Positions 17,676 through 27,832 of a DNA stretch of 64,000 nt are shown here, piece after piece. Under the pieces are notes generated by a model. That model made no database searches and had not been told where the DNA came from. It saw nothing but the letters and a program-made list of their open reading frames with translations. How positions within the stretch are numbered: the first letter of the stretch is position 1; every line of letters begins with the position of its first letter. The position numbers were made by a program, and so were the translations under genes. Source of the stretch: Paraferrimonas haliotis (GTDB taxonomy: Bacteria > Pseudomonadota > Gammaproteobacteria > Enterobacterales > Shewanellaceae); the NCBI RefSeq assembly GCF_002282895.1, contig NZ_NRRB01000002.1, forward strand, positions 186,001 to 250,000. Direction: 5' to 3'.

Positions 17676-18620
17676 CTATGGCTCTATATCACATGGTGTA
17701 GAAGTACAAGAATTTACATAAAATGACTCATCGATCACTATATAATCTTTACCGTCATTATTATCAACCCTCAAGTAGCCGTTGATATACATCATGCCTC
17801 CGGCTGGTGGTGTAGTTTTTCTGTAGTCACTATCAAATTCTTCTTGGTGATTATGAGCCATGTGCCATTTGTAATTAACTGGCTGCCCTTTAGACAAATC
17901 CGAATGAAGTATAAAGGCTTGTGTATATCCTCTAAAAGTTTCCGATTGCTTATAGTAAATCGCTTCAGGTCCTGATGTATTTAGGTAATTATTTTGAATA
18001 TGGGATACAACTGAATTGGTCCAGTTGGTGTAGTCATCATCAGAGTCGATTTCGTTTAATGAATATAGGTTAAGTAAATCAAACTCCTCTGCTGTAGTTG
18101 GGTTTCTCCCTACGCGAGAATTAAATTCATTTTTAACATAGTTAATCATATCAGGGTTGTATCGATCCGTGTATTTAGGCGTGGTTACGCAACTTTCCAC
18201 AGCAATGTTACTTTCCGCGTGCCCTGCAATTGAGATCGCTGTATTTACACCGTAATTATAATGATCAATGCCATTGGCTTGAACCGCTTCAACAAAAGTG
18301 TCTGCATACACCTTACATAAAGGGTCAATTCCACATTCATCATAAAGGTTTTCTCTAAACTCATGATCGCATGCTTGTTGCGTTTTTCCTACCGTTTGAT
18401 AACAGATATCATGAGCATTACAAGAAGGAGTAAAGTCTCCTGAGTAAGGAGATGCTATGACTTCGGCAATAGATTCGACAAATTCACCATAATTTTCACC
18501 TATATCATCAAATGAACAACCATTTGTCACTTTAGTCGACACTGGGCAAAGGTGAACGGTAGCCACAGATAGGTTTGAAAAACTTAGCAAGACTGCTAGT
18601 GGAATTATTTTTTTTAACAT
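17676..18620 (-). CDS. Secreted phospholipase A2-like protein
   Basis: A 314-residue protein with a signal peptide (LKKIIPLAVLLSFSNLSVA, cut near residue 20) and ten or more Cys in the mature part. The segment CNAHDICY at residues 67-74, followed by CDHEF at 84-88, matches the calcium-dependent phospholipase A2 active-site pattern Cys-x2-His-Asp-x-Cys with a following Cys-Asp. His70 and the Asp in the second element would be catalytic. The long C-terminal part (from about 120) is not recognised. The protein is probably exported. Base composition is AT-rich compared with flanking housekeeping genes, suggesting acquisition. Confidence 0.6.
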   Translation of the reverse strand: MLKKIIPLAVLLSFSNLSVATVHLCPVSTKVTNGCSFDDIGENYGEFVESIAEVIASPYSGDFTPSCNAHDICYQTVGKTQQACDHEFRENLYDECGIDPLCKVYADTFVEAVQANGIDHYNYGVNTAISIAGHAESNIAVESCVTTPKYTDRYNPDMINYVKNEFNSRVGRNPTTAEEFDLLNLYSLNEIDSDDDYTNWTNSVVSHIQNNYLNTSGPEAIYYKQSETFRGYTQAFILHSDLSKGQPVNYKWHMAHNHQEEFDSDYRKTTPPAGGMMYINGYLRVDNNDGKDYIVIDESFYVNSCTSTPCDIEP

Positions 18621-18649
18621 ACAAAATCCTTGTATTACAAAATCCTTGT
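18621..18649. repeat. Tandem 13-bp repeat carrying a duplicated ribosome-binding site
   Basis: ACAAAATCCTTGT occurs at 18621-18633 and again at 18637-18649. Read on the minus strand each copy carries AAGGAT, and the near copy is correctly placed for the ATG of the phospholipase-like gene at 18620. The duplication therefore copies the ribosome site. Confidence 0.8.
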
Positions 18650-18932
18650 TTTTATTTTTTTCAATGACTTACTTTACTAAGCGGTAGCAATTTAACAACA
18701 TTTCAGATTATTTTCAATTGATGGAGTTACAAATCGATAACATAAAATTTTTTTGTAAGGTTGCCGCCAATCTCATGACGGCATTACCTGTAGTGGTCAA
18801 ATTCACTATGCCACTACATAGCAACTAATTTAGTGGTATTCATTGGAATCGCCCCGACAACTTCGGAGACAAATTTATTTAAGTTATGTTGCCCGGCCGT
18901 CTTATAGTTGTCTGAATGTTGTAGAGGATATA
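18650..18932. other. Gene-free AT-rich stretch upstream of the phospholipase-like gene
   Basis: No convincing coding frame. It contains a small hairpin TGTAGTGG/CCACTACA (18789-18796 with 18811-18818, 14-base loop) without a T-tract. The promoter of the phospholipase-like gene should lie here; I cannot assign it. Confidence 0.4.
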
Positions 18933-18971
18933 GAAAAAAGCAGACTTGAATGCTTGCTGTTCAAGTCTGCT
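18933..18971 (-). terminator. Intrinsic terminator of obgE
   Basis: Arms AGCAGACTTGAA and TTCAAGTCTGCT (12 of 12 paired) with a nine-base loop; on the minus strand the stem is followed by CTTTTTTCTA. It lies 19 bases after the obgE stop. Confidence 0.9.
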
Positions 18972-18989
18972 CTTAGATTCCTTTAGCCT

Positions 18990-20186
<1,197 letters not shown>

Positions 20187-20271
20187 TCATCTGTGAGCAG
20201 TCGCATTAATCGAACCACTCATAGACATTACACAGTGGATTATATGTGCAAATTTATTGTGACGCCAAAAG

Positions 20272-20300
20272 AAAAGCCCCGCCTAACGGCAGGGCTTTTT
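20272..20300 (-). terminator. Terminator after rpmA
   Basis: Arms AAAAGCCC and GGGCTTTT around an inner GCC-TAAC-GGC stem, A/T runs on both sides. It sits 18 bases beyond the rpmA stop on the minus strand and before obgE, so obgE is probably expressed by readthrough or from its own promoter. Confidence 0.85.
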
Positions 20301-20317
20301 GAAATCTCGGTCAGTAA

Positions 20318-20575
20318 TTACTCAGCAACGATGCTTACGTATTTACGGTTCTTAGGACCTTTAACTTCAAATTGTACTTTACCGTCTGCAGTAGCAAACA
20401 AAGTGTGGTCTTTACCACAACCTACGTTGTTACCGGCGTGGAATTTAGTACCACGTTGACGAACGATGATGTTACCTGCTAGTACAGATTCACCACCAAA
20501 ACGCTTAACACCTAAACGTTTACTTTCTGAATCGCGGCCATTTCGAGTGGAACCGCCAGCCTTTTTATGTGCCAT
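20318..20575 (-). CDS. rpmA: 50S ribosomal protein L27
   Basis: 85 residues, full length. The N-terminus [20 protein letters not shown] is the classic L27 start, with no cleavable N-terminal extension of the Firmicute type. The N-terminal tail reaches the peptidyl-transferase centre. It lies 16 bases after rplU, with AGGAGA before its ATG. Confidence 0.99.
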   Translation of the reverse strand: MAHKKAGGSTRNGRDSESKRLGVKRFGGESVLAGNIIVRQRGTKFHAGNNVGCGKDHTLFATADGKVQFEVKGPKNRKYVSIVAE

Positions 20576-20591
20576 GAGTATTCTCTCCTAA

Positions 20592-20903
20592 TTAAGCGTT
20601 GATGCCAGTGATTTTCACTTCGGTGAACCACTGACGGTGGCCTTGTTGCTTGCGCGAGTGCTTACGACGACGGAACTTAACGATTTTTACTTTATCGCCA
20701 CGACCGTGTGTTACCACTTCAGCAACAACTTTAGAACCCGCAACGTAAGGGGCACCTACTTGAACGTTTTCGCCGTCAGCAACAAGCAAAACGTTATCAA
20801 ATTCAACAGTAGAACCAGTTTCTACTTCCAATTTCTCCAGACGAAGGGTTTGACCCTCTGCCACGCGGTGTTGTTTACCGCCACTTTGGAAAACAGCGTA
20901 CAT
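20592..20903 (-). CDS. rplU: 50S ribosomal protein L21
   Basis: 103 residues from the ATG at 20903, the E. coli length; the frame to 20930 would add nine atypical residues, while GGAG lies correctly before 20903. The start [18 protein letters not shown] and the [16 protein letters not shown] signature are characteristic of L21. First gene of rplU-rpmA, divergent from ispB. Confidence 0.99.
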   Translation of the reverse strand: MYAVFQSGGKQHRVAEGQTLRLEKLEVETGSTVEFDNVLLVADGENVQVGAPYVAGSKVVAEVVTHGRGDKVKIVKFRRRKHSRKQQGHRQWFTEVKITGINA

Positions 20904-21185
20904 AGCTATTTCACTCCACGAAAGATGCACATTCTAAAGCTATGGATTTAGCATTTAGATGCGACTTAAATTTATAGACAATGGCCGCGGATTATACGGA
21001 TAAGATTCGCAACTCGCAAGCAGTATTTAGAAAACTTCTAGCAAGGGCCAATTGTTGGCATCTAAAGTCGGCTTTGATGCTGTGAAACTCACGCTTTTAG
21101 GGTACCATCACAGATTAAATTAAATCCTTCGGCTTGTTCGTTATTATAGAACATACCGCGTTTATGTAACGACTTTGAGTTTGCT

Positions 21186-22157
21186 ATGAACCTAAATGCC
21201 ATCCGTGAACTAACGGATCACGATATGCAACAAGTAAATCAACTGATCATTGAGCAGTTGCAATCCGACGTTGCGTTAATTAACCAGCTCAGCTTCTACA
21301 TTATTAATAGTGGCGGCAAACGCATGCGACCTATGCTGTGTGCTCTGTCAGCCAATGCCTTGGGTTACCAAGGCGATAAGCACTATAAGCTGGCCGCCAT
21401 TGTCGAGTTCATTCATACCTCAACCCTGTTACACGACGACGTAGTGGATGAGTCTACCTTACGCCGAGGACGGGAAACCGCCAATGCCTTGTTTGGCAAC
21501 AGTGCTAGCGTGCTGGTTGGTGACTTTTTATACACCCGTGCTTTCCAGTTGATGACCGAAATGGAAAGCTTGGAAATCATGAAGGAATTGGCCAAGACCA
21601 CCAACATTTTGGCCGAAGGTGAAGTATTGCAGTTAATGAATTGCAATGACCCAGATACCACCGAAGAAAGCTACATGCGTGTTATCTATTGCAAAACCGC
21701 TAAATTATTCGAAGCCTGTACTCGCCTTGGCGGAATGCTTGCCGGTGCCAATGAGCAACAGCAGCAAGCCCTGTCGGATTACGGCACCTACCTGGGTACC
21801 GCCTTTCAATTGGCAGACGACTTGCTCGATTACACCGCCGATGCCGACGAATTAGGCAAGAACATTGGTGACGACTTGGCGGAAGGCAAACCAACCTTAC
21901 CACTCATTTATGCCATGGCTCACGGTAGCGAGTCGCAACGACAAATGATTCGTCGCGCCATCGAAACCGGTGACGGCACCGAAGTAGTGGATAAAGTCGT
22001 GGAAGCACTGCAACAAAGCGGAGCACTCGACTACACCTTAAAAGTGGCTCACAGAGAGTCTCAGAAAGCCATAGACGCTTTATCATGTCTACCAGACAGT
22101 GACAGCAAGCAAGCCTTAATCGGCTTGGCTAAGCTAGCGGTTGATCGCAACAGCTAA
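21186..22157 (+). CDS. ispB: Octaprenyl diphosphate synthase
   Basis: Trans-prenyltransferase making the long polyprenyl side chain of ubiquinone and menaquinone, 323 residues. Both aspartate-rich motifs are clear: LLHDDVVDES (first, near 82-91) and QLADDLLDY (second, near 208-216), with GGKRMRP upstream. Chain length is an inference from similarity to E. coli IspB. It is transcribed away from rplU and ends at a strong terminator shared with mdh. Confidence 0.96.
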   Translation: MNLNAIRELTDHDMQQVNQLIIEQLQSDVALINQLSFYIINSGGKRMRPMLCALSANALGYQGDKHYKLAAIVEFIHTSTLLHDDVVDESTLRRGRETANALFGNSASVLVGDFLYTRAFQLMTEMESLEIMKELAKTTNILAEGEVLQLMNCNDPDTTEESYMRVIYCKTAKLFEACTRLGGMLAGANEQQQQALSDYGTYLGTAFQLADDLLDYTADADELGKNIGDDLAEGKPTLPLIYAMAHGSESQRQMIRRAIETGDGTEVVDKVVEALQQSGALDYTLKVAHRESQKAIDALSCLPDSDSKQALIGLAKLAVDRNS

Positions 22158-22190
22158 CAAGCTGTTCTCACTCAGCCGGTAAATCGCACA

Positions 22191-22221
22191 AAAAAGCGCG
22201 CTCCTAATGGGCGCGCTTTTT
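22191..22221. terminator. Bidirectional terminator between ispB and mdh
   Basis: Perfect 11-bp arms AAAAAGCGCGC and GCGCGCTTTTT around a nine-base loop, positioned between two convergent genes. Confidence 0.95.
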
Positions 22222-22240
22222 GTTGAGGCTTTTAAACAGA

Positions 22241-23179
22241 TTAGCTATTGATAAAATCAACGCCTAATTGAATGTCGCCTTTCAAGGTTGGTAGCATTTC
22301 ATCGCGAGCCTTAGCTTCAAACGCACTTAGCTCACCATAGGACAATACTTGTTTAACACCGTTTTTACCTAACTTAACCGGTTGGGCAAAGAACTCGGCA
22401 TGCTCGCTGCCGCCATCAACGTAAGCACATTCCACTACGTTGTCTTCACCTTCCAAGCCTTTAATCAACGACAGACCAAAGCGACACGCCGCTTGTCCCA
22501 TTGATAAGGTTGCCGAACCGCCACCCGCTTTTGCTTCAACTACTTCGGTACCGGCATTTTGAATGCGGTGAGTTAACGCCGCTACTTCTTCATCACTAAA
22601 TTGCGCGCCTTCTACTTGAGACAATAGCGGCAAAATGGTTACGCCACTGTGGCCGCCAATAACCGGTACGCGAACAGTATCTACGTCTAACCCTTTTGCT
22701 TCAGCAACAAAAGCTTCGGCACGGATAACGTCTAAGGTGGTCACGCCAAACAGTTTACGCTTATCGTAAACACCGGCTTTTTTAAGTACCTCGGCAGCAA
22801 TCGCTACTGTGGTGTTAACTGGGTTGGTAATCAAGCCAATGAGTGCTTGTGGGCAGTTATCAGCGCATGCCTGAATCAAGCCTCGAACGATGCCGGCGTT
22901 GATGTTAAACAAGTCAGAACGGTCCATGCCCGGCTTGCGAGCGACACCGGCTGAGATTAGCACCACATCGGCACCTTTAAGCGCCGGTGAAGCATCTTCA
23001 CCTGCAAAACCTGTCACTTTAATATCGGTTGGGATATGACTAAGATCCGCGGCAACACCAGGCGTAACCGGGGCGATATCGTATAAGGCTAATTCCGAGC
23101 CTTTCGGTAAACGGTTTTTGAGTAACAAGGCTAATGCTTGACCAATGCCACCAGCGGCACCCAATACTGCAACTTTCAT
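22241..23179 (-). CDS. mdh: Malate dehydrogenase
   Basis: NAD-dependent malate/oxaloacetate enzyme of the TCA cycle, 312 residues from the ATG at 23179 (E. coli 312), which follows GGAGAG. NAD-binding [17 protein letters not shown] opens the protein; substrate-binding Arg lies in [12 protein letters not shown], and the catalytic His in [15 protein letters not shown]. Divergent from argR. Confidence 0.98.
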   Translation of the reverse strand: MKVAVLGAAGGIGQALALLLKNRLPKGSELALYDIAPVTPGVAADLSHIPTDIKVTGFAGEDASPALKGADVVLISAGVARKPGMDRSDLFNINAGIVRGLIQACADNCPQALIGLITNPVNTTVAIAAEVLKKAGVYDKRKLFGVTTLDVIRAEAFVAEAKGLDVDTVRVPVIGGHSGVTILPLLSQVEGAQFSDEEVAALTHRIQNAGTEVVEAKAGGGSATLSMGQAACRFGLSLIKGLEGEDNVVECAYVDGGSEHAEFFAQPVKLGKNGVKQVLSYGELSAFEAKARDEMLPTLKGDIQLGVDFINS

Positions 23180-23357
23180 ACTTCTCTCCAATTATCCGTG
23201 GATATTTGTTATTTTTACGCCAATTGTCACCGTCATAGAACTGTGAGGTGAGTCTCAATTTTGAGGTGTGGCGAAACCTTACTTTATCCCTTGCCAAAGT
23301 TCAATTGTTTGAGCGTGTAAAAAGTCTCAACTTATTGCCAATGTAAACAAAAGAAAA

Positions 23358-23371
23358 CGAATAAATATTCA
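23358..23371. promoter_or_regulatory. Probable ARG box between mdh and argR
   Basis: CGAATAAATATTCA differs by one base from the ArgR operator core TGAATAAATATTCA. It lies about 80 bp before the argR start, matching the known autoregulation of argR in enterobacteria. A clear second box at the usual three-base spacing is not seen. Confidence 0.65.
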
Positions 23372-23448
23372 CTTCCGCTAACTAAAGTTTGACTTAAGCA
23401 TTAATTTTATGCACTATCGACCGAAATTATGAATAAAGAAGTAAACCT

Positions 23449-23919
23449 ATGCGCACATCCAGTTCTCAAGACGAACTCGTCAAAGCATTTAAAGCCTTAT
23501 TAAAACAAGAAAAGTTTGGCTCACAAGGAGAAATAGTCACCGCCTTGCAAGCGCTTGGTTATGACAATATCAACCAATCCAAAGTATCGCGCATGCTCAG
23601 TAAGTTCGGCGCAGTGCGCACTCGCAACGCCAAACAAGAAATGGTTTATTGCTTACCTGCAGAGTTGGGTGTACCTACGGCCGGTAGCCCGTTGAAAAAC
23701 TTGGTGATAGACGTGGATCATAACCACGCCATGATAGTGGTGCGAACAAGCCCTGGAGCCGCGCAGCTTATTGCTCGTCTGCTCGACTCCATTGGTAAAG
23801 CCGACGGTATTTTAGGCACCATTGCTGGAGATGACACCATTTTCATTGCGCCTGCAGACGCCAGTCGCATCGAGTTCACCTTAGATACGGTTTGCGAGTT
23901 GTTTAATTTCAGCCGCTAG
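23449..23919 (+). CDS. argR: Arginine repressor ArgR
   Basis: Hexameric arginine-dependent repressor of arginine biosynthesis and co-factor of Xer recombination, 156 residues (E. coli 156). The N-terminal winged helix includes [20 protein letters not shown], whose SKVSRML is the recognition helix. The C-terminal arginine-binding oligomerisation domain has [11 protein letters not shown] and GDDTIFIAP. Gene order mdh-argR divergent is conserved in gammaproteobacteria. Confidence 0.98.
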   Translation: MRTSSSQDELVKAFKALLKQEKFGSQGEIVTALQALGYDNINQSKVSRMLSKFGAVRTRNAKQEMVYCLPAELGVPTAGSPLKNLVIDVDHNHAMIVVRTSPGAAQLIARLLDSIGKADGILGTIAGDDTIFIAPADASRIEFTLDTVCELFNFSR

Positions 23920-23945
23920 TCTCTAAGGCAAAGAATAATACAATC

Positions 23946-23976
23946 GAAAAAGGCAACCCAGTGGTTGCCTTTTTTG
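23946..23976. terminator. Terminator between argR and the DyP peroxidase gene
   Basis: Arms AAAAAGGCAACC and GGTTGCCTTTTT with a CAGT loop, between convergent genes. Confidence 0.95.
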
Positions 23977-23994
23977 AAGCACTTCAAGCCGTCG

Positions 23995-24933
23995 CTAGTC
24001 GTCGGCAAACTCTTCTAAAAACTCCATACTCGGCGCAAAAAAAGAAGACCCGGTAACCGCTTGGGTAAAGTTCATCAAGTGGTCGTAATGGCCGTGGCCA
24101 TCACCTTTCATCATGGACTCCAACATAGCCTCAAAGTTGCGAGAATTAGCGCACAAAGAAATGAAGAACAAGCCTTGGGATTTTACTCCGCCAAAGGGCA
24201 TGCTTTGACGCAAAATCTCCATCGACTGTCCATCTTCATCTTTAAGGTTTACCCGCTTGATGTGGCTGGTTAACGGCTTGTCTGCACTGGCATACTCGAC
24301 GTTATCTTGCTTAGTACGACCAATAATGTCTTCCTGCTGTTTCACCGGCAATTGGTTCCAGCTCGACAAGTTGTGAATGAACTTTTGGGTGTGAATGTAA
24401 CTGCCGCCCTGAAACTGGCGATCTTCAGACCCGACAATGGCCACTTTAGCGCGGTTACTGCCTTGCGGGTTTTCGGTTCCATCCACGAATCCGGTTAGGT
24501 CTCGATTTTCTAAGAAACGAAAACCTCGCTCTTCGTCCACTAATTCCATCAAGCCATCCATCATGGTCACAATCTGATTAGCCACCAAATGATTGATGTC
24601 ATAGCGATCGCTGCGAATGTGGACAAACACATCGTATTCATAAGCTGGTGCTTCTCGACCTTCCGCTTTCATATTAGGAAACGACTTAAGCCCCAATGGT
24701 CTTGCACCGGAGTACAAACTGTCCCAATAATTAGCGCCAATGGCCACAAAACCATTAAACGCAGGCTCACAATATTGATCCGACAATTCTTCAATAAAGC
24801 GGGCTACGCTGGCCAAACAGGGGCGAAGCCGCGACTCCACACCTTCAAAGGCGTTAAACATTAAATAAACGCTGTGTAAATTACCTTCGGCGCAAAGGCC
24901 GGCTTGGGCACGAGCCATAGTTGTGTTTTCCAT
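23995..24933 (-). CDS. DyP-type heme peroxidase, YfeX-like
   Basis: Dye-decolourising-type peroxidase of about 312 residues. The start at 24933 is chosen over 24951 and 24942 because AGGAT lies eight bases before it. The distal GxxDG motif is seen as GFVDGTENPQ near residue 150, and the proximal heme His is probably in YIHTQKFIHNLSSW. There is no Tat or Sec signal, so it should be cytoplasmic, as for E. coli YfeX. Physiological substrate is unknown; neighbouring iron-uptake genes give only a loose link. Confidence 0.9.
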   Translation of the reverse strand: MENTTMARAQAGLCAEGNLHSVYLMFNAFEGVESRLRPCLASVARFIEELSDQYCEPAFNGFVAIGANYWDSLYSGARPLGLKSFPNMKAEGREAPAYEYDVFVHIRSDRYDINHLVANQIVTMMDGLMELVDEERGFRFLENRDLTGFVDGTENPQGSNRAKVAIVGSEDRQFQGGSYIHTQKFIHNLSSWNQLPVKQQEDIIGRTKQDNVEYASADKPLTSHIKRVNLKDEDGQSMEILRQSMPFGGVKSQGLFFISLCANSRNFEAMLESMMKGDGHGHYDHLMNFTQAVTGSSFFAPSMEFLEEFADD

Positions 24934-25006
24934 TGCGAACATCCTAATCAATCGGATGCGTATTATGTGTTAATTTAGCAATCATTTCCTAGCGGTAGAT
25001 CAAAGC

Positions 25007-26692
25007 TTAGAAACCTGCCGCTTGACCATCTTTACGACTCTCAGAAGCCCCAGCATACACGCCGTTGGCGTCTTTGCGGATGGCTTGATAACCGCCAAAA
25101 GGCCCGTTTTTATTGGTCAGGGTGTGCCCCTTTTCCATGAGTGCTCGGCGCACCTCCCACGAATAGCCCGATTCTAGACTTACGTAACCGCCATCGGTCA
25201 TTACTTCTCCGGTGGGTTGGCTTGAGCCAGTATGTAATATTCTAGGCGCATCCCCTGCTTCTTGCAGGTTCATTCCGAAATCAACAATGTTCATTAGCAC
25301 TTGAGCGTGCATTTGAGGCTGAGTACCGCCCCCCATAACACCATAGCTTATCCAAGGCTTACCGTCTTTAGTAACAAAGGCTGGAATAATGGTATGAAAC
25401 GGCCTTTTATTGGGGGCGTAAGAATTAAGGTGGCCTGGCTCTAGGTTGAACATTTCACCGCGGTCTTGCAGAACAAAGCCGGTGCCGGTTGGGGTCATAC
25501 CCGAACCCATGCCGCGATAATTCGATTGAATCAAAGACACCATATTGCCGTCTTTATCGGCGGTGGTTAGATAAATGGTATCGCCGTGCAGTAGCGCTGG
25601 ATTGCCTGGGTCAACCGATTTCATGGCTTTGTTGGGGTCGATAAGTTTGCGTCTTTTATCGGCGTATTCCTTAGACACTAACTCGGCTACCGGAATGTCG
25701 TGAAAAGCCGGATCTGCATAAAACTTGGCTCTGTCGGCAAAGGCGAGCTTTTTCGCTTCCACAAATAGATGAGCAAATTCAGCTCCAAATCTGTCCATTG
25801 ACTTAATGTCGTAGCCTTCCAGAATTTTCAGTATTTGCTGCGCGGCAATCCCTTGGCCGTTGGGTGGCAATTCCCATAAGGTGACCCCTCGATAATCCGC
25901 CGCTATCGGCTCTACCCACTCACCTTGATGGCTGCTTAAATCTTGGTAGCTCAAAAAGCCGTCATTTTCTGCCATGTACTTATCAATAGCCTTGGCAATA
26001 TCGCCTTTATAGAAACCATCGCGTCCTTGTTTGGCCAAAATGCGATAACTCTTCGCTAAGTCCGGGTTTTTAAAGATCTCGCCGGTTTGCGGCATTTTGC
26101 CATTGGCCATAAAGGTGTCTGAAAAGTTTGGAAATTGCGACAGTTTAGGTGCGCTGCGATTCATGTAATAGGCAATAAGCTCAGATACTGGAAACCCCTT
26201 TTCTGCGTAGTCAATCGCCGGTTGCAGCAGACTCGCCATTGGGGTCTTACCAAACTTGTCGTGCAATGCATACCACGCATCCACAGTACCAGGAACGGAT
26301 ACAGGTAACGGTCCGTGGGAAGGAATTTGAGATAAACCTAGGCTTTGAAAGTGCTCAAGAGTAAGCGATTGGGGCGAACGACCAGAGCCATTGTAACCAT
26401 ATAACTTGCCGTCTTTTTCGCTCCAGACGATGGCAAACAAGTCACCGCCGATTCCGCAACCTGTCGGCTCCACGAGCCCTAACACGGCGTTCGCGGCAAT
26501 GGCGGCGTCCATGGCGGTACCGCCGGCTTTTAGCACATCCAACCCAACCTGAGTTGCTAACGGCTGACTGGTTGCCACCATTCCGTTACTGGCGTACACC
26601 TCTGAGCGACTGGCAAACTCGTGGCCGGTGACTCTATCAAACGCTTGACTCGTGAACGATAGCAAACTCATTGCTACAACAAACCACTTCAT
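25007..26692 (-). CDS. Gamma-glutamyltransferase family protein (Ntn hydrolase), YwrD-like
   Basis: Periplasmic self-cleaving Ntn hydrolase of 561 residues with a signal peptide (MKWFVVAMSLLSFTSQA). The large subunit has ATSQPLATQVGLDVLKAGGTA and AIAANAVLGLVEPTGCGIGG. Autocleavage is expected before the Thr of GDTIYLTTADKDGN (near residue 369), giving the small subunit with its N-terminal nucleophile. The following SLIQSNYRGMGSGM is closer to YwrD-like members than to E. coli Ggt, so glutathione hydrolase activity is likely but not certain. Confidence 0.88.
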   Translation of the reverse strand: MKWFVVAMSLLSFTSQAFDRVTGHEFASRSEVYASNGMVATSQPLATQVGLDVLKAGGTAMDAAIAANAVLGLVEPTGCGIGGDLFAIVWSEKDGKLYGYNGSGRSPQSLTLEHFQSLGLSQIPSHGPLPVSVPGTVDAWYALHDKFGKTPMASLLQPAIDYAEKGFPVSELIAYYMNRSAPKLSQFPNFSDTFMANGKMPQTGEIFKNPDLAKSYRILAKQGRDGFYKGDIAKAIDKYMAENDGFLSYQDLSSHQGEWVEPIAADYRGVTLWELPPNGQGIAAQQILKILEGYDIKSMDRFGAEFAHLFVEAKKLAFADRAKFYADPAFHDIPVAELVSKEYADKRRKLIDPNKAMKSVDPGNPALLHGDTIYLTTADKDGNMVSLIQSNYRGMGSGMTPTGTGFVLQDRGEMFNLEPGHLNSYAPNKRPFHTIIPAFVTKDGKPWISYGVMGGGTQPQMHAQVLMNIVDFGMNLQEAGDAPRILHTGSSQPTGEVMTDGGYVSLESGYSWEVRRALMEKGHTLTNKNGPFGGYQAIRKDANGVYAGASESRKDGQAAGF

Positions 26693-26776
26693 GCTACTGC
26701 CTTATCTTGTTATTTATTTGTGTTAAGGCATTAAAACATTTAGTTTAATTTTCAGTCAATAAGCTGCGTTACTTGG

Positions 26777-27811
26777 TTATTGCTCGAACAGCACCAATGG
26801 ATGCGCATGGGTCGATAACGACACTTGCTGTCCGAGTTGCAGCTGCGTGAGCTGTGAGCGAACTTGAATCTGGTGCTCGGCTAAGGCCACAGTGTAATAG
26901 CAATAATTACCTAAGAAGCGGCGCTCCTTGATAACCGCAGGCCCGGTATCACTGGCGGCCAGTTGAATTTGTTGAGGACGTAAAAACAGCCGATAAGAAG
27001 CTTTAGGATCCGCATCCAATTTGGCGCTTGAGGTTACCAGCCCTAACGGAGTGACCACTTGATTGTCGGAATAAACTTGAGCATCAATGTAATTACCTTC
27101 CCCTAAAAACTCAGCAACGTATAGCTCTTTAGGGTTAAAGTACAGTTGCTCTGGGGTACCGGTTTGAACAATGCGCCCTTCTTTAAACAAGGCCAGCCTA
27201 TCGGCAAACTCAAACGCTTCGTCTTTTGAGTGGGTTACGAAAATTGCGGTGACTTGCTGCTGCTTTAAAATCGCTCGAATCTCTGCCATCAACTGACCAC
27301 GTACTTGGGCGTCGATGTTGGAAAAGGGTTCATCGAGTAACAATACGTCGGGCTTGTAAGCCAATGAGCGGGCAATGGATACTCGCTGTTGCTGGCCACC
27401 GGATAACTCGTGAGGATAACGCTCACCCAAGCCGTTGAGTTTAACTAACTCCAGCATTTCATCAATGCGTTTGGTTCTTGCTTGCGATGACAACGCCTGC
27501 AATCCAAAGCCAATGTTTTGCGCCACGTTCAAGTGCGGAAACAAAGCATAATCTTGGAAAATCATCCCTAAACCACGGTGTTCCGACGGCATCATATATT
27601 CGGCACTCGACACCAATCGAGAACCGACATGAATGCTGCCATCAGACACAGGTTGCAAACCCGAAATTGCTCGAAGCAAAGTGGTTTTCCCGCAGCCAGA
27701 CGGACCGAGAAGCGCCAATATTTCTCCAGCTTCTACCTGTAAATCCAAATTTTGCAGAACCGGTTTTCCCTGGTAACTGCTGCTGACTTGACTAATGGTT
27801 AAATCGGCCAT
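26777..27811 (-). CDS. fbpC: Ferric iron ABC transporter, ATP-binding protein FbpC
   Basis: ATPase of a binding-protein-dependent Fe(III) importer, 344 residues. Walker A GPSGCGKTTLLRA near 35, signature LSGGQQQRVSIARSLAY near 136, Walker B DVLLLDEPFSNID, and H-loop FVTHSKDEAF are all intact, followed by a C-terminal TOBE-type regulatory domain. It is 21 bases after the permease gene. Confidence 0.93.
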   Translation of the reverse strand: MADLTISQVSSSYQGKPVLQNLDLQVEAGEILALLGPSGCGKTTLLRAISGLQPVSDGSIHVGSRLVSSAEYMMPSEHRGLGMIFQDYALFPHLNVAQNIGFGLQALSSQARTKRIDEMLELVKLNGLGERYPHELSGGQQQRVSIARSLAYKPDVLLLDEPFSNIDAQVRGQLMAEIRAILKQQQVTAIFVTHSKDEAFEFADRLALFKEGRIVQTGTPEQLYFNPKELYVAEFLGEGNYIDAQVYSDNQVVTPLGLVTSSAKLDADPKASYRLFLRPQQIQLAASDTGPAVIKERRFLGNYCYYTVALAEHQIQVRSQLTQLQLGQQVSLSTHAHPLVLFEQ

Positions 27812-27832
27812 ATCGATGCAATACTCTTGCCT

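Noticed and set aside
18789-18818. Hairpin TGTAGTGG/CCACTACA as a terminator
   Set aside because: No T-tract on either strand and a 14-base loop; nothing ends next to it.
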